Assembly (NCBI RefSeq): GCF_000813745.1
Contig: NZ_JWLC01000024.1
Coordinates: 1 to 64,000, forward strand
DNA from: Leisingera sp. ANG-M1
Lineage (GTDB): Bacteria; Pseudomonadota; Alphaproteobacteria; Rhodobacterales; Rhodobacteraceae
DNA: 64,000 nt
Reading direction: 5' to 3'
Shown: positions 34,383 through 43,292 of the stretch, piece by piece
How the letters are laid out: each line of letters starts with the position of its first letter
Numbering within the stretch: the first letter of the stretch is position 1
Made by a program: the position numbers and the translations under genes
Notes under the pieces: generated by a model
Seen by the model: only the letters and a program-made list of their open reading frames with translations
What the model was told of the DNA's origin: nothing
Database searches by the model: none

Positions 34383-34945
34383 GCCGGCTGCGCGGCCTGG
34401 CCGGCGGCATCGGCCTGCTGATTGCGGGTGCCGCCGGAGCGCAAGACCTGCAAGGGCGTGACACCGCGGGGAACTGGCGGGTCACGCATTATTCTTCGCA
34501 TGGCATCTGGAACACCATCTGCGATGAACGTGAGGAGCAGGGGGCCTTGAAACGGAGGTGCTACATCCGCTGGGTGGATGTCTATGCCGAAGCCCCAGCG
34601 TTTGGCGCCATGTTCACATTCGTGACGCCGCGGGGCGGAGCAGGCGGCAGGCATGATGTCATGTTCGGCCCTGAGCCGGGAACGGCCTTTGCAGCGGATG
34701 GTTTCCGGATAGACAGAGACGGCCGGACCGTTTGGCAGATGCAGGACCGCCGGTGCCTGCTGTGGGCGGACTGCAGCCTGGATGCGGAAGAATCGGCTGC
34801 GGTTCTGCAGGCGATGCAACAGGGCGGTGTTTTCCACTTTGAATTCACCGGCCGGCATGGCCGGCGTTTCAACCTAGCATGGCCGCTGGAGGGGTTCGCG
34901 GAAGCTTTTGAGACCTATGAGCAGCAATGGCGCCAGCGGCAATGA
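34379..34945 (+). CDS. Secreted protein of unknown function with four cysteines
   Basis: 188 residues with a signal peptide ending near 'GAAGA-QD'. Four Cys occur in the mature part ('NTICDE', 'RRCYIR', 'DRRCLLWADCSLD'), suggesting disulfides. 'NWRVTHYSSHGIWNTICDER' is reminiscent of invasion-associated locus B-like periplasmic proteins, but the match is weak. Translationally coupled (ATGA) to the thioredoxin-like gene, which may be its redox partner. I do not recognise it further. Confidence 0.65.
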   Translation: MSRLRGLAGGIGLLIAGAAGAQDLQGRDTAGNWRVTHYSSHGIWNTICDEREEQGALKRRCYIRWVDVYAEAPAFGAMFTFVTPRGGAGGRHDVMFGPEPGTAFAADGFRIDRDGRTVWQMQDRRCLLWADCSLDAEESAAVLQAMQQGGVFHFEFTGRHGRRFNLAWPLEGFAEAFETYEQQWRQRQ

Positions 34946-34983
34946 ACCCCGGCCCGAGCTGCCGGCTCCCCTATGCAAATAAG

Positions 34984-35001
34984 CCGCCCCTGCCGGGGCG
35001 G
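34984..35001. terminator. Hairpin between convergent genes
   Basis: CCGCCCC-TGCC-GGGGCGG is a perfect 7-bp stem with a four-base loop between the plus-strand secreted-protein gene and the minus-strand HxlR gene. It is followed by TTCTGCTT on the plus strand. Probably a weak bidirectional terminator. Confidence 0.6.
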
Positions 35002-35031
35002 TTCTGCTTGTGACAGATTGAATAGGCGGGT

Positions 35032-35385
35032 TCAAGATTTCTGCGGCTTCCGGATCATGCCGTCAAAGTTCTCAATCACCCAATTGTCGAGCGTGCTGAT
35101 CACGGCTGCCAGAGACTGCCCAAGCGGCGAAAGACGATAGTCCACACGGGGCGGCACCTCGCCGTAGTCGCGGCGGGTGATCAAATTGTAGTCTTCCAGC
35201 CGTTTCAAAGTCTGAGTCAGCATCTTTTGCGAAATCCCCTCGATCGCCCGCAGCAGCTCGGCATTCCGCTTGGGTCCGTCAAGCAGAAGCGGGATAATCA
35301 GCAGGGACCATTTGTCGCCGATCACCGCGATGATCTGGCGGGAGGGGCAGAGGGCTGCGTAGGGGTCAGGCTTAACATCAAGCAT
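35032..35385 (-). CDS. HxlR-family transcriptional regulator
   Basis: 117 residues from ATG 35385; a GTG at 35406 would add seven residues but has no ribosome site. The family pattern is clear: 'ALCPSRQIIAVIGDKWSLLI', 'AIEGISQKMLTQTLKRLEDY' and 'ITRRDYGEVPPRVDYRLSPL'. It carries the same N-terminal Cys as the HxlR at 3891. It is divergent from the metallo-hydrolase gene at 35564 and probably controls it. A GCAC-N6-GTGC repeat at 35403-35416 upstream of its start is a candidate operator. Confidence 0.85.
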   Translation of the reverse strand: MLDVKPDPYAALCPSRQIIAVIGDKWSLLIIPLLLDGPKRNAELLRAIEGISQKMLTQTLKRLEDYNLITRRDYGEVPPRVDYRLSPLGQSLAAVISTLDNWVIENFDGMIRKPQKS

Positions 35386-35563
35386 TTGTGAAAACTCTAT
35401 AGGCACTAAAAGGTGCGTACTTCTCGTTTAGTTTCCACGATTTTATCGTTCTCTTCAATCAGTGCAAGCATGGGAAGCCGGTTGGCTGGAGCGCGCATGG
35501 CGTTTGAGCATGCATACGGTTTTGCCCGGTGCTGCTTGCGATTGATTAGCAAGGAGATAGAAC

Positions 35564-36529
35564 ATGACACAAATCACACGCAGACAAGTTTTTGGCACGG
35601 CAGCCGTAGCCGCGGCAGCCACGGCCTTGCCCGGCGCCCTATCGGCCAAGGCGCCCCTGGCAGCAGGGCAGGCGCCAGGCTTTTACCGTCGCAAGGTGGG
35701 CGAGGCTCAAGTCACGGCCCTTTTGGACGGGTACCTTGATGTTGCCCACGGGTTCTGGAGCGGCATCGAGCAGGCTTCGGTCGAAGAACTGGCGGCTGCT
35801 GCCGGACTGCCAGACAACGGATCGATCCGGATCGGCGTCACCTCCTATCTGATCAATCAGGGCAGCCGCTTGGTGCTGGTTGATACCGGCTCGGCTGATT
35901 TGTTCGGTCCAACTGCCGGAAAGTTTCTGTCCGCGCTGGCCGCCGCTGGCCATACGCCGGACCAGGTGGATGACATTCTGATCACCCACATGCACCCCGA
36001 CCACATCGGCGCCCTTCTGGAAAACGGCGCCGCTGTGTTCCCGAATGCGCAGCTTCATGTTGCGGGGCTCGAGTTCAGCTACTGGACTTCAGCAAACGAG
36101 CAGTCGAGCGCACCGGACTTTGCCAAATCCTGGTTTGACGCCGCCATCGGCGTGAAAAAGGCCTATGACGGCCGCATAAACGTCTTCTCGGGCGCGCCCG
36201 AGGTAATCCCCGGCATCACGGCGGTGCCGCTCTACGGGCACACCCCCGGCCACAGCGGTTACCGCCTGTCCTCGGGTGGCGAGGATCTGCTGATCTGGGG
36301 GGATGCCTGCGGTGTCGCATCGGTTCAGTTTGCCCACCCGGAGGCGGGCCTGGCCTTTGACGTCGACGGTGCAACAGGAAAACAAACCCGCGCCAGCCTG
36401 TTGGACATGGCCGCAGGCGAAGGCGTGCTGGTTGCCTCTGCGCATCTTCCCTTCCCGACGTTCGGTCGGGTTTTGCGTTCTGGCACGGCCTACGCTTGGC
36501 AGCCGGACGAGTACCGTTTCGAAGTCTGA
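35564..36529 (+). CDS. Tat-exported metallo-beta-lactamase-fold hydrolase
   Basis: 321 residues. The N-terminus 'QITRRQVFGTAAVAAAATAL' is a twin-arginine signal. The metal site 'THMHPDHIGAL' (HxHxDH) is intact; later ligands are 'YGHTPGHSGY' and 'LLIWGDACG'. The family includes quorum-quenching lactonases, glyoxalase II and similar hydrolases; the periplasmic location and HxlR control do not decide between them. A strong terminator follows. Confidence 0.87.
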   Translation: MTQITRRQVFGTAAVAAAATALPGALSAKAPLAAGQAPGFYRRKVGEAQVTALLDGYLDVAHGFWSGIEQASVEELAAAAGLPDNGSIRIGVTSYLINQGSRLVLVDTGSADLFGPTAGKFLSALAAAGHTPDQVDDILITHMHPDHIGALLENGAAVFPNAQLHVAGLEFSYWTSANEQSSAPDFAKSWFDAAIGVKKAYDGRINVFSGAPEVIPGITAVPLYGHTPGHSGYRLSSGGEDLLIWGDACGVASVQFAHPEAGLAFDVDGATGKQTRASLLDMAAGEGVLVASAHLPFPTFGRVLRSGTAYAWQPDEYRFEV

Positions 36530-36563
36530 TCCGGAGCAGCAAGCAGATTTGCTCCGTAAAGGC

Positions 36564-36594
36564 CGGAGCAGGCAAACCGCCTGCTCCGATTTTC
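36564..36594 (+). terminator. Intrinsic terminator after the metallo-hydrolase gene
   Basis: CGGAGCAGGC (36564-36573) pairs perfectly with GCCTGCTCCG (36579-36588) around an AAACC loop, followed by ATTTTCC. The 10-bp stem is a convincing intrinsic terminator. The remaining gap to 36855 shows no gene. Confidence 0.85.
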
Positions 36595-36855
36595 CTTGAG
36601 GCTGATCAGCAGGATCTCAGCAGCCAAACGCGGCAGGCCCCGGGCCAATAGCAAGGCGGTGTTGAGTTTCTTCCCGATCACAGTGACGGTATCGCAGAAA
36701 GCTCTGCTTTTTAGACCCCAAAATGGTCTGATCAGATGGATCTAGCCCTCAAAAGAACGGCCTTATGGCCGCCAGTATTCGGTCACGTCAAAGCTGTCCC
36801 CGCAACGGGCGAACCATCGGAAACCGCCTCCGGACAGATGATTTGCAGCGCCGGA

Positions 36856-37341
36856 TCAGCTGCTATGCTCTGCATACGCGGCGAGTGCGGCCTTGATATC
36901 CGGGGGGATTGGGATGGCTTGGTGCTCGTCCAGGCAAGTGGTTACAGTAGTAAAATTTCCACGCAAAGCCTCGCGGCCGTTCTTCATTGCATGCAGCTGA
37001 AGCTGGTAGGATTTACTGCCAATTGCCGTGACAGCGACAAAGATCTCGACTTTTTCGCCCATCATGCAAGGGGTGAAAAATGTCGCTGCAGCATTCACAT
37101 AGCCCAGACCGGTGCGGCGGGGGCCGATAATTTCGTAATAGCCGATGCCCAGGCGCTTGCAGAACCAGGCTTCGATTACCTGGTTGAAGACGTCAAAAAA
37201 CTTGGGGGTATAGACGATGCCGGCCGGATCGCATTGGCCGTGCCGGAACACATGGGTCATCGACCACAGGCCCGCAGGCAAGCCGGCCGTGCTGAGCGGA
37301 CGGGGGCGTGCCTGCTGAATACTCTGTTCTGCTGTTGTCAT
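36856..37341 (-). CDS. Acyl-CoA thioesterase (4-hydroxybenzoyl-CoA thioesterase-like hotdog fold)
   Basis: 161 residues from ATG 37341. 'HVFRHGQCDPAGIVYTPKFF' contains the catalytic-Asp motif of the 4HBT branch (D-x-x-G/A-I-V-Y), followed by 'VIEAWFCKRLGIGYYE'. It hydrolyses an acyl-CoA thioester in the cytoplasm. It stands alone on the minus strand with no operon partner, so the substrate cannot be guessed from context. Confidence 0.82.
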   Translation of the reverse strand: MTTAEQSIQQARPRPLSTAGLPAGLWSMTHVFRHGQCDPAGIVYTPKFFDVFNQVIEAWFCKRLGIGYYEIIGPRRTGLGYVNAAATFFTPCMMGEKVEIFVAVTAIGSKSYQLQLHAMKNGREALRGNFTTVTTCLDEHQAIPIPPDIKAALAAYAEHSS

Positions 37342-38002
37342 GCAAAAGACTCGATTGTTTTGGTTAGGCCGTCCAGGCTTGCACCTGAGGCGTCTTTGAC
37401 CGCCGGGACGGGCGGACCCTGCACCCAATCAGCAGCGTCTTTCCGTGCGGCAGCGGATTTTAAGCTTCTATGACCCTATCAAATTTTGCCGCTGTCCGGA
37501 TACGGGTATCTGCACAACTTTTGCCCAGGCGCCGAAGCAAAGACCTGTGCCCGCAAGATCATTGCTGGGCGGCACGGCTGCGGTAGCCAAGACCGGCCTA
37601 GCTTTACAGTGGGCTGGTTGCTTTGTTGCCATTTTCTGCCGCGCACAGTCTGAGCTCCCGGGCTGGAAAGCCGCTGCAACTACGCGTCCGGTTCTGAACA
37701 CTGCAAGCGGGAAAGGCGTCTTTCGGGCCATCCCCGGACGAAGTCGGCAACGAAGGGCGCAGGTTGCGCAGTGAGTCAAAATCTCGAACGCCGGCGATAC
37801 CCGTTTTGAGGGTTTTTTGAAGATGTAATCGCGCCTTGATTGCTATTGAGTCCTGTGACACAATTAATACCACTCAGGATAGTATTAAATGTGAGCGAGC
37901 CGTAATTTCTTTTGGAAATAGGCTTGTTCAAGAGAGTGTTGCCACTTGGCCGCAGCGGTGCAGTTGCGAACGGCAAATTGAAACATGCTGAAGGGAATTA
38001 AG
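37342..38002. other. 660-bp intergenic region, partly AT-richer than the surroundings
   Basis: The first half holds the thioesterase promoter. From about 37780 the base composition shifts to AT-rich, with stretches such as CACAATTAATACCACTC and GTATTAAATGTGAGC, and stays so through the next gene. A plus-strand open frame at 37445-37774 has no ribosome site and no recognisable pattern. The shift suggests a small transferred segment. Confidence 0.45.
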
Positions 38003-38677
38003 ATGAACGGTATCGCAAATGAATCACCATTCGTTTTGGCCTTGACGATTGTAAACTCTGAACAGCCGCTGTCTGGCGAGGTTGCGGCAAACGACAGGGT
38101 GCTGGTTTGTGTTCGCAACGAGGAGATCAACAAGACACATCCAAACGTCATCAGCGTTCCCACCCAGAGAATTCCCACCTCTCTCGCCAAGCACATTATA
38201 GCCGCCGGGGCCGCCACAGGGAGTTCCGGAAGCACGACAATCTACAGCGGGCAAACTGCGTCAAGCCAGTCGTCAAACGGGCACAGTGAAATCATCTACG
38301 CCGTCGAGAGCCTTCTGGCTGGAAAGCTGGGCCTCGCTGACGCAGTCGAGGGCGGTAAATTTACTTTCACAGCGCGGATTGCGGGCAATCAAATCGGGAC
38401 TGCAAACTACCCGGAATTCCACGGCACTGGATTGAAAGATCACGAAGATCTTCAGATGCTCAACCTGCTGGTCCAAGTTGAACAGGGGGCAGATTCATTC
38501 CCTGAACGCACACTGAGCTATGATCATATTAAATGGGTGCCAATTGAGAAGTTCCTGAACATGTGGGCGAATGGAAAGCAGCCCACTGATCTTGGGTTCT
38601 CCGGCGAGCAGTCGTTTCGATTGTGCATACACGGGCTTTGCATTTCATCTTCCGCAGACGTTTTGGCTGCTATCTGA
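38003..38677 (+). CDS. Unrecognised protein, possibly a degenerate Nudix fold
   Basis: 224 residues from ATG 38003, with AAGGGA at 37992-37997. 'RVLVCVRNEEINKTHPNVIS' and 'VPTQRIP' resemble the substrate-side strands of Nudix proteins. 'AVESLLAGKLGL' sits where the Nudix box helix (REx2EExGx) should be, but the catalytic acidic residues are replaced by Gly and Lys. 'LSYDHIKWVPIEKFLNMWAN' resembles the Nudix C-terminal helix. If correct, it would be a catalytically inactive Nudix-like binding protein. Base composition is lower in GC than the neighbours. The call is tentative. Confidence 0.6.
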   Translation: MNGIANESPFVLALTIVNSEQPLSGEVAANDRVLVCVRNEEINKTHPNVISVPTQRIPTSLAKHIIAAGAATGSSGSTTIYSGQTASSQSSNGHSEIIYAVESLLAGKLGLADAVEGGKFTFTARIAGNQIGTANYPEFHGTGLKDHEDLQMLNLLVQVEQGADSFPERTLSYDHIKWVPIEKFLNMWANGKQPTDLGFSGEQSFRLCIHGLCISSSADVLAAI

Positions 38678-39047
38678 CAAACAAGAAGCCAGCTGCGCGC
38701 CGGTCTTCCTGGGGTTGCCAGAAAGCAGGCTGATGAGAAAAACTTTGCAGCCGCCCGCTGTCCAAGAGAAACCTCCGGCAGAGCGGTGAACGTGGCATTT
38801 TTGATAGGTCAGTAGCCGCGAGCGGCCATTGTGTCCCGTACCATGCCGCAAGTGATCTGTGCCGCTGGGGGGCTGTTGCCGCGCAGCAAGCCCTTGCCAG
38901 ATTGCTGCTGGCGGATTGCGCTGTATCTGATCCGTGCTGACAGGGGCAGTGGCTCCCTCCCGCCCGGCGGAGGACGGGCTGGCGTTCCAGGGTCCGCAAT
39001 CCTCCTCTAACTCCGGCGATGGCTGCTGCCGCGGCGCATCTGCGTCT
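38678..39047. other. 370-bp gap between convergent genes
   Basis: Lies between the stops of the Nudix-like gene and the GGDEF-EAL gene. Short open frames cross it on both strands, but none has a ribosome site or a family-like pattern. No strong terminator or repeat seen. Confidence 0.4.
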
Positions 39048-41189
39048 TCAAGCAACCCGGAGTTCCTGTTTTTGCGCCCAGACTATGAAATCCTCGACGC
39101 TGAGAGGACGGGCGAATGCGAACCCCTGCAGTGTATCAGCGCCGACCTCTGCAGCTGCCTCTGCCTCGCCAAAGGTCTCAACTCCTTCCACGATCGTGCT
39201 GACAGAAACATGGTTGGCCATGTCTACTATTCCGCGAAGAAGATCCCTGCGCTGGGTGTCTTTGTCGATCCCGGTTACAAACATTCTGTCGATTTTCAAG
39301 CGGTCGGGTTTCAGGGCCAGAACAGATGCAAAACTGGCGTGGCCAGTGCCAAAATCGTCGACTTCGATTTTGATGCCCAGGTCTTTGAGGGCTGCTATCG
39401 TCAATTCCAGCTCCCCTGTCACGCTGTCCAGAAATGCCGTTTCGAGAACTTCAAACGCCAGCCCGGTCTCAGGAAGGTCGGGGCGGTTGCGGAGTTCTTC
39501 AAGCAAGTTCGGCGAGGTCAGGCGGCGGGCTGAAACATTCACCGAAACCTGCGGAATATAGCCAAGCTCCGCCTCAATCGTTTTGCGGGCGTCAAGAGCC
39601 AGGTCCAGCACCCTGCGGTCCAGGTCTGCCTGCAGTTTCAGCTCTTCAGCGATCTCGACAAATACCGCAGGCGATTGACGGCCTCTTTCTGGATGGTCCC
39701 AGCGGGCCAGCACTTCAATACCCTGCAGGGCATAGCTTCTGGCGCAAACCTGGGGCTGCACTTCAATGGTGATCTCATCGCGCTCAAGCGCGGTTTTAAA
39801 GTCGTTAATGAGCCTGAGCTTGGCGTCGTGGGCCGCGCCGAGCGTGGCACTGAAGGCAACCGCCTGATTGCGGCCTCTGTGTTTTGCCTCATACAGGGCG
39901 AGATCAGCGCGTTTCAACGCATTCAGCAAAGGTTCGCCCGGCGCCAGCAAAGCCAGGCCAATCGAGGCGCCGACACTCAGGTCGATGCCTTTGTACTCCG
40001 TGGGGCAAAGCAATTCGTCCAGAAGGTGATCGCAATACCATTGAGCATGCGTTTCACTGCCATCGAAATCGAGGATCAGGACGAATTCGTCGCCGCCGAT
40101 CCGAAAGGCAAAATCACGGTCCCCCTTGATCCGGTTTCTCAGCCGCTGGCCGCAGGCTGTCAGAACCGCATCCCCGGCAGCATGGCCATAGGTGTCGTTG
40201 ACGTCCTTGAAACGGTCCAAATCGATTGCAAGCAGCAATGTCCCGCAAGGATCCGGCCGGCTGTCACCCGCTGCCTCGGTCAGTTCCAAGGACAGTTCTT
40301 CAAGCAGTGTCCGGTTGCCAAGCCCTGTCAGAGTGTCGTGGCGGGCGGCCTGGGCGGTGGCTGCTTGGGCATCGCGCACTGCGTCCAAAGCGTCTCTGGT
40401 ACGCCGCTCAGCTTCCAGTGCTTGGCTGGCAGCCTCCTGCGCCTTGCGGTTGCTCTGCTCAAGGCGCCTGGCCTTGTCGGCAACCTCGTCAAAGGCAGAA
40501 ATCAGCCGGTTCTGCATCTCGGCAAACTCGCGCCCAAGCAGGCCGAATTCATCCGCCCGCTGCCAGGCGGCGGCGCTGAGAGGACGTTCCAGGGTTGCCT
40601 CAGCCACATCCCGGGTGAGCTCTTTCAAGGGTTTCAAGGCGGCGCTGCGGAAACCCAGCCACAGCAGCGGGACGCCGAGTATCAGCAGTCCGACCGTCGT
40701 CCAGACCGAGGTTTTGAACACGCGGGCGGCTTCGACACGGTTGGCTTGCGAGTTTTCGACCAGGCGGTCGGCCAGTTCGGTCATTTGCTGAAGCTTGGCG
40801 ATCAGCCGGCCGATTTGGATTCGGCGCAGCTGCGGCGAGGCGTTCTTATTGTCAAAGCCGATTGCGCCAAAAGCCTGGGACAGCTCTGTTGTGATCATTT
40901 CCAGCTGTATCGCGTCCGCTTCCTTGTCCGCGATCGGACCGGCAAGCCTGTCCCGAACCCTTTGCGCTTCGTTGGTCCATTGCTGCTGGATCCGCTTCGA
41001 AGGGCGCTGCAAGGCCTCCATTGCCAGGGCCCCAAAGGCCGTGACATGGCTTTTGATCGCATTTGCCCGGTCATAGTTCTTATGGGCTGCTGTCTGCTTC
41101 AGGTCTCCCCACAGCAGAAGGCCGATGACGGAAGTCAGCAGCAGCCCGCTCAGGACCGCAACAAAGCCGGACTTCTCGACGAGGCGCAT
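39048..41189 (-). CDS. Membrane-bound GGDEF-EAL protein (c-di-GMP cyclase/phosphodiesterase)
   Basis: 713 residues. A transmembrane helix at about 8-27, a periplasmic helical domain at 28-158, a second helix at 161-181, a HAMP linker (182-235) and a coiled-coil (240-280) lead to GGDEF (285-445, motif GGDEF at 365-369) and EAL (455-705). The inhibitory RxxD site before GGDEF reads GDRD, so product inhibition is probably absent. The EAL motif reads EVL (492-494); NVSARR, DDFGTG (611-616), KID and VEGVET are present, so phosphodiesterase activity is likely. It begins one base after the stop of a periplasmic binding protein gene, which suggests the binding protein is its sensor partner. Confidence 0.92.
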   Translation of the reverse strand: MRLVEKSGFVAVLSGLLLTSVIGLLLWGDLKQTAAHKNYDRANAIKSHVTAFGALAMEALQRPSKRIQQQWTNEAQRVRDRLAGPIADKEADAIQLEMITTELSQAFGAIGFDNKNASPQLRRIQIGRLIAKLQQMTELADRLVENSQANRVEAARVFKTSVWTTVGLLILGVPLLWLGFRSAALKPLKELTRDVAEATLERPLSAAAWQRADEFGLLGREFAEMQNRLISAFDEVADKARRLEQSNRKAQEAASQALEAERRTRDALDAVRDAQAATAQAARHDTLTGLGNRTLLEELSLELTEAAGDSRPDPCGTLLLAIDLDRFKDVNDTYGHAAGDAVLTACGQRLRNRIKGDRDFAFRIGGDEFVLILDFDGSETHAQWYCDHLLDELLCPTEYKGIDLSVGASIGLALLAPGEPLLNALKRADLALYEAKHRGRNQAVAFSATLGAAHDAKLRLINDFKTALERDEITIEVQPQVCARSYALQGIEVLARWDHPERGRQSPAVFVEIAEELKLQADLDRRVLDLALDARKTIEAELGYIPQVSVNVSARRLTSPNLLEELRNRPDLPETGLAFEVLETAFLDSVTGELELTIAALKDLGIKIEVDDFGTGHASFASVLALKPDRLKIDRMFVTGIDKDTQRRDLLRGIVDMANHVSVSTIVEGVETFGEAEAAAEVGADTLQGFAFARPLSVEDFIVWAQKQELRVA

Positions 41190-41190
41190 G

Positions 41191-42168
41191 TCAGTTCAAG
41201 CCGATGATGCTGATCGCATCGGGATCGGCTTCCTTCAGAGCAGCAGGCGCGATCAGGTCCAGGTAGTTCGGCACTGCGCCGGACGACAGCCCCAGGTCGA
41301 TCCGGAACCAGGCCTCGTCCTCCATCAGCCGGAGCAGAGCCTGGGACAATGTCAGTTTAAGCGTGTGCTTGGGCCAAAGGTATTCCATCGTGCCGGCGTC
41401 GAGATCAAGGCGCCGTCCGACGATCTGCTTCGCAGTTTCGGGATCGGACTCGGCAAATTCTGCGGCCTCCACCAGCCGGCCGACAATGTCGCCGGCGGCG
41501 GGCTGGTTGGCGGAGATCCAGCCTCCGGCCCCGTGCAGGACGAACTCGTAATTATGCCATTCCTGGTGGGGCAGCTGAACAAATTGGTCACCCAAGGCAG
41601 CGGCCGCTTGGCGCAGGTACGGGTCCCAGACAACGCCTGCATCGATAGAACCGTCAGCGATGGCTGAAACCATTTCCAGCGGCAGCAGCGGTTGCATGGC
41701 GCCGAGTTTGACACCGCTTTCCAAAAGCACCCGGTGCAGAACGAAATGCGCAAAACTGTTCTGGACGACGCCTACCGTTTTACCCTCAAGATCAGTGTAG
41801 GCGCGGATATTCCGGTCCGCGCGGGCAAAAACGTCGATGGTGCGCGAGCGCGACAAAGAAGCCAGGATTCTTAGATCCGGACGGTCAAAGGCGACGGACA
41901 CAAAGGCGAATTCCGAGCTGGTGGCCAGGTCGAGCTTGCCACCGACCAGATCTTTCGCGGTCTTGGTGCCAGAAGTGTATTTGACGATTTCGATATCATG
42001 GGGACTGTCGCGCAGCAGCCCCATGCCATCGGCCAGCCAGACAAGCACAGCTGTCGGCGTTGCCCCCAGCCGAATGGGCTGAGCGGCGCGCAGCAGTCCC
42101 GGCGCCGACAGGGCGAGCGCGGTGCTGCCGGTGAGGGCGATTGCTTTTCTGCGGGAAAAATTCGTCAT
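41191..42168 (-). CDS. Tat-exported periplasmic binding protein (SsuA/NMT1-like), orphan
   Basis: 325 residues from ATG 42168, preceded by GGAGGTTACATC on the minus strand. The twin-arginine signal 'NFSRRKAIALTGSTALALSA' ends near 'LLRA-AQ'. 'ATPTAVLVWLADGMGLLRDS', 'GTKTAKDLVGGKLDLATSSE' and 'VGVVQNSFAHFVLHRVLLES' fit the nitrate/sulfonate/taurine binding-protein superfamily. No permease or ATPase gene is near. Instead it precedes a membrane GGDEF-EAL gene by one base, so a sensory role is more likely than transport. The ligand is unknown; sulfonate, thiamine-precursor and amine types are all possible. Confidence 0.87.
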   Translation of the reverse strand: MTNFSRRKAIALTGSTALALSAPGLLRAAQPIRLGATPTAVLVWLADGMGLLRDSPHDIEIVKYTSGTKTAKDLVGGKLDLATSSEFAFVSVAFDRPDLRILASLSRSRTIDVFARADRNIRAYTDLEGKTVGVVQNSFAHFVLHRVLLESGVKLGAMQPLLPLEMVSAIADGSIDAGVVWDPYLRQAAAALGDQFVQLPHQEWHNYEFVLHGAGGWISANQPAAGDIVGRLVEAAEFAESDPETAKQIVGRRLDLDAGTMEYLWPKHTLKLTLSQALLRLMEDEAWFRIDLGLSSGAVPNYLDLIAPAALKEADPDAISIIGLN

Positions 42169-42623
42169 GATGTAACCTCCAATCACGGGCACTGGCAGCC
42201 AAAGGCGCATAACTGCAAACAACCGGTGCGAGCATCATTAATTGGGCCCGATATAGATTCCGTAAACGCAGCTACCATCCATTAATCGAAACTGCCTGTA
42301 TGGTGTCCTGAGAGGAGTTTTTTGCGTTAATTTTTAATACTGCCCTAGGGAGTCTTTGCTGGATTAAAAGTCAGTGAAGCCAAGGCAAAATGCGCAGGCA
42401 AATTGTCCCAGTTTCCCACGCGGCCCGCACCGCTGCAGCTCGGGCCCAGGCGCGAAACATGCGGAGCAGCACAGGCCGGGCTGCCCTTCCTGTAGCCAGT
42501 CAAATATTCACTCAAACGCCCGGTATTATGTGAAAAGAGTGCTTTGCTCTCAAAAAGAGGGAATTCTTGTTTTGCGCACTCGCTGTGCGTGTGCGCGCTT
42601 CCATTTTTCAAAGGGAGAAGAAC
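42169..42623. other. Intergenic region with divergent promoters
   Basis: 455 bp between the divergent binding-protein gene and the unknown gene at 42624. The middle (about 42240-42360) is AT-rich, with TTTTTTGCGTTAATTTTTAA, and probably contains promoters. No convincing gene or clear dyad was found. Confidence 0.4.
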
Positions 42624-43292
42624 ATGGAACCCAAAAACATTCGCGCTCACATGCAGGCTATCGAGGAACGGTTCAAAGCCGAGAACCTGACACTTTATGT
42701 GTGTACAAACCCGGATGAATTGCCGGCCCTGTTGCACGAGGTGGGCAAAAAGAGCATCCACCCGATGTCGGAAGTCAGCGGCGAGGAACTGGCCGCGGGC
42801 CGCGCTTTCTGGCTGTTTCTGAAACGGGCGGACCGCTGCATCACTTGCATCTCTGCCAAGCTCGTCGACCTCGGCGGCAAGGACTTCGGGAGGTACTTCC
42901 GCGGCCTTGCGGCCTCGCGTTACGGCGGCCGCAAGGAGGTTGTGGCCAGTGTCTCGCAGCCGCTTGTCGATGAGCTGCAGGGCCGGCTGATCTATTTCGG
43001 CGGCATCGAAGTGGCGCCGGACGAACGCGGCGGGATCCGGCGGCTTGGGGATTTTGCCCAGTATGTGAAACTGCTGGCAGCGCTGCGCTGGGACTTTGAC
43101 TGGATGTACACGATCATCGCCTACAAGCATCGCCGCCTGGCTGATGATTATGGCTTCAACGGCAAGTACCGCAACGCGATACGCTGGGCGGACCCGGCGC
43201 CGGAAGGGCTGGCCAACGATCAGATGATCCTAGGCCTCAACGCGGTCCACTTCTCGCACATTGTCAGCAGTGTCGAGCCAGGTAAGCTTTGA
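42624..43292 (+). CDS. Unrecognised 222-residue protein
   Basis: Starts at ATG 42624 after AAGGGAGAAG. 'AHMQAIEERFKAENLTLYVC', 'CISAKLVDLGGKDFGRYFRG' and 'GRLIYFGGIEVAPDERGGIR' are distinctive; the last resembles the beta-bulge of GNAT acetyltransferases, but an acetyl-CoA P-loop is not clear. No signal peptide. The 3' end overlaps the convergent XRE-type gene by 63 bp, both in coding sequence. The GNAT relation is a guess. Confidence 0.7.
   Translation: MEPKNIRAHMQAIEERFKAENLTLYVCTNPDELPALLHEVGKKSIHPMSEVSGEELAAGRAFWLFLKRADRCITCISAKLVDLGGKDFGRYFRGLAASRYGGRKEVVASVSQPLVDELQGRLIYFGGIEVAPDERGGIRRLGDFAQYVKLLAALRWDFDWMYTIIAYKHRRLADDYGFNGKYRNAIRWADPAPEGLANDQMILGLNAVHFSHIVSSVEPGKL

Noticed and set aside
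37445-37774. 109-codon plus-strand open frame after the thioesterase gene
   Set aside because: No ribosome site, composition like random translation, and no neighbour suggesting a role.
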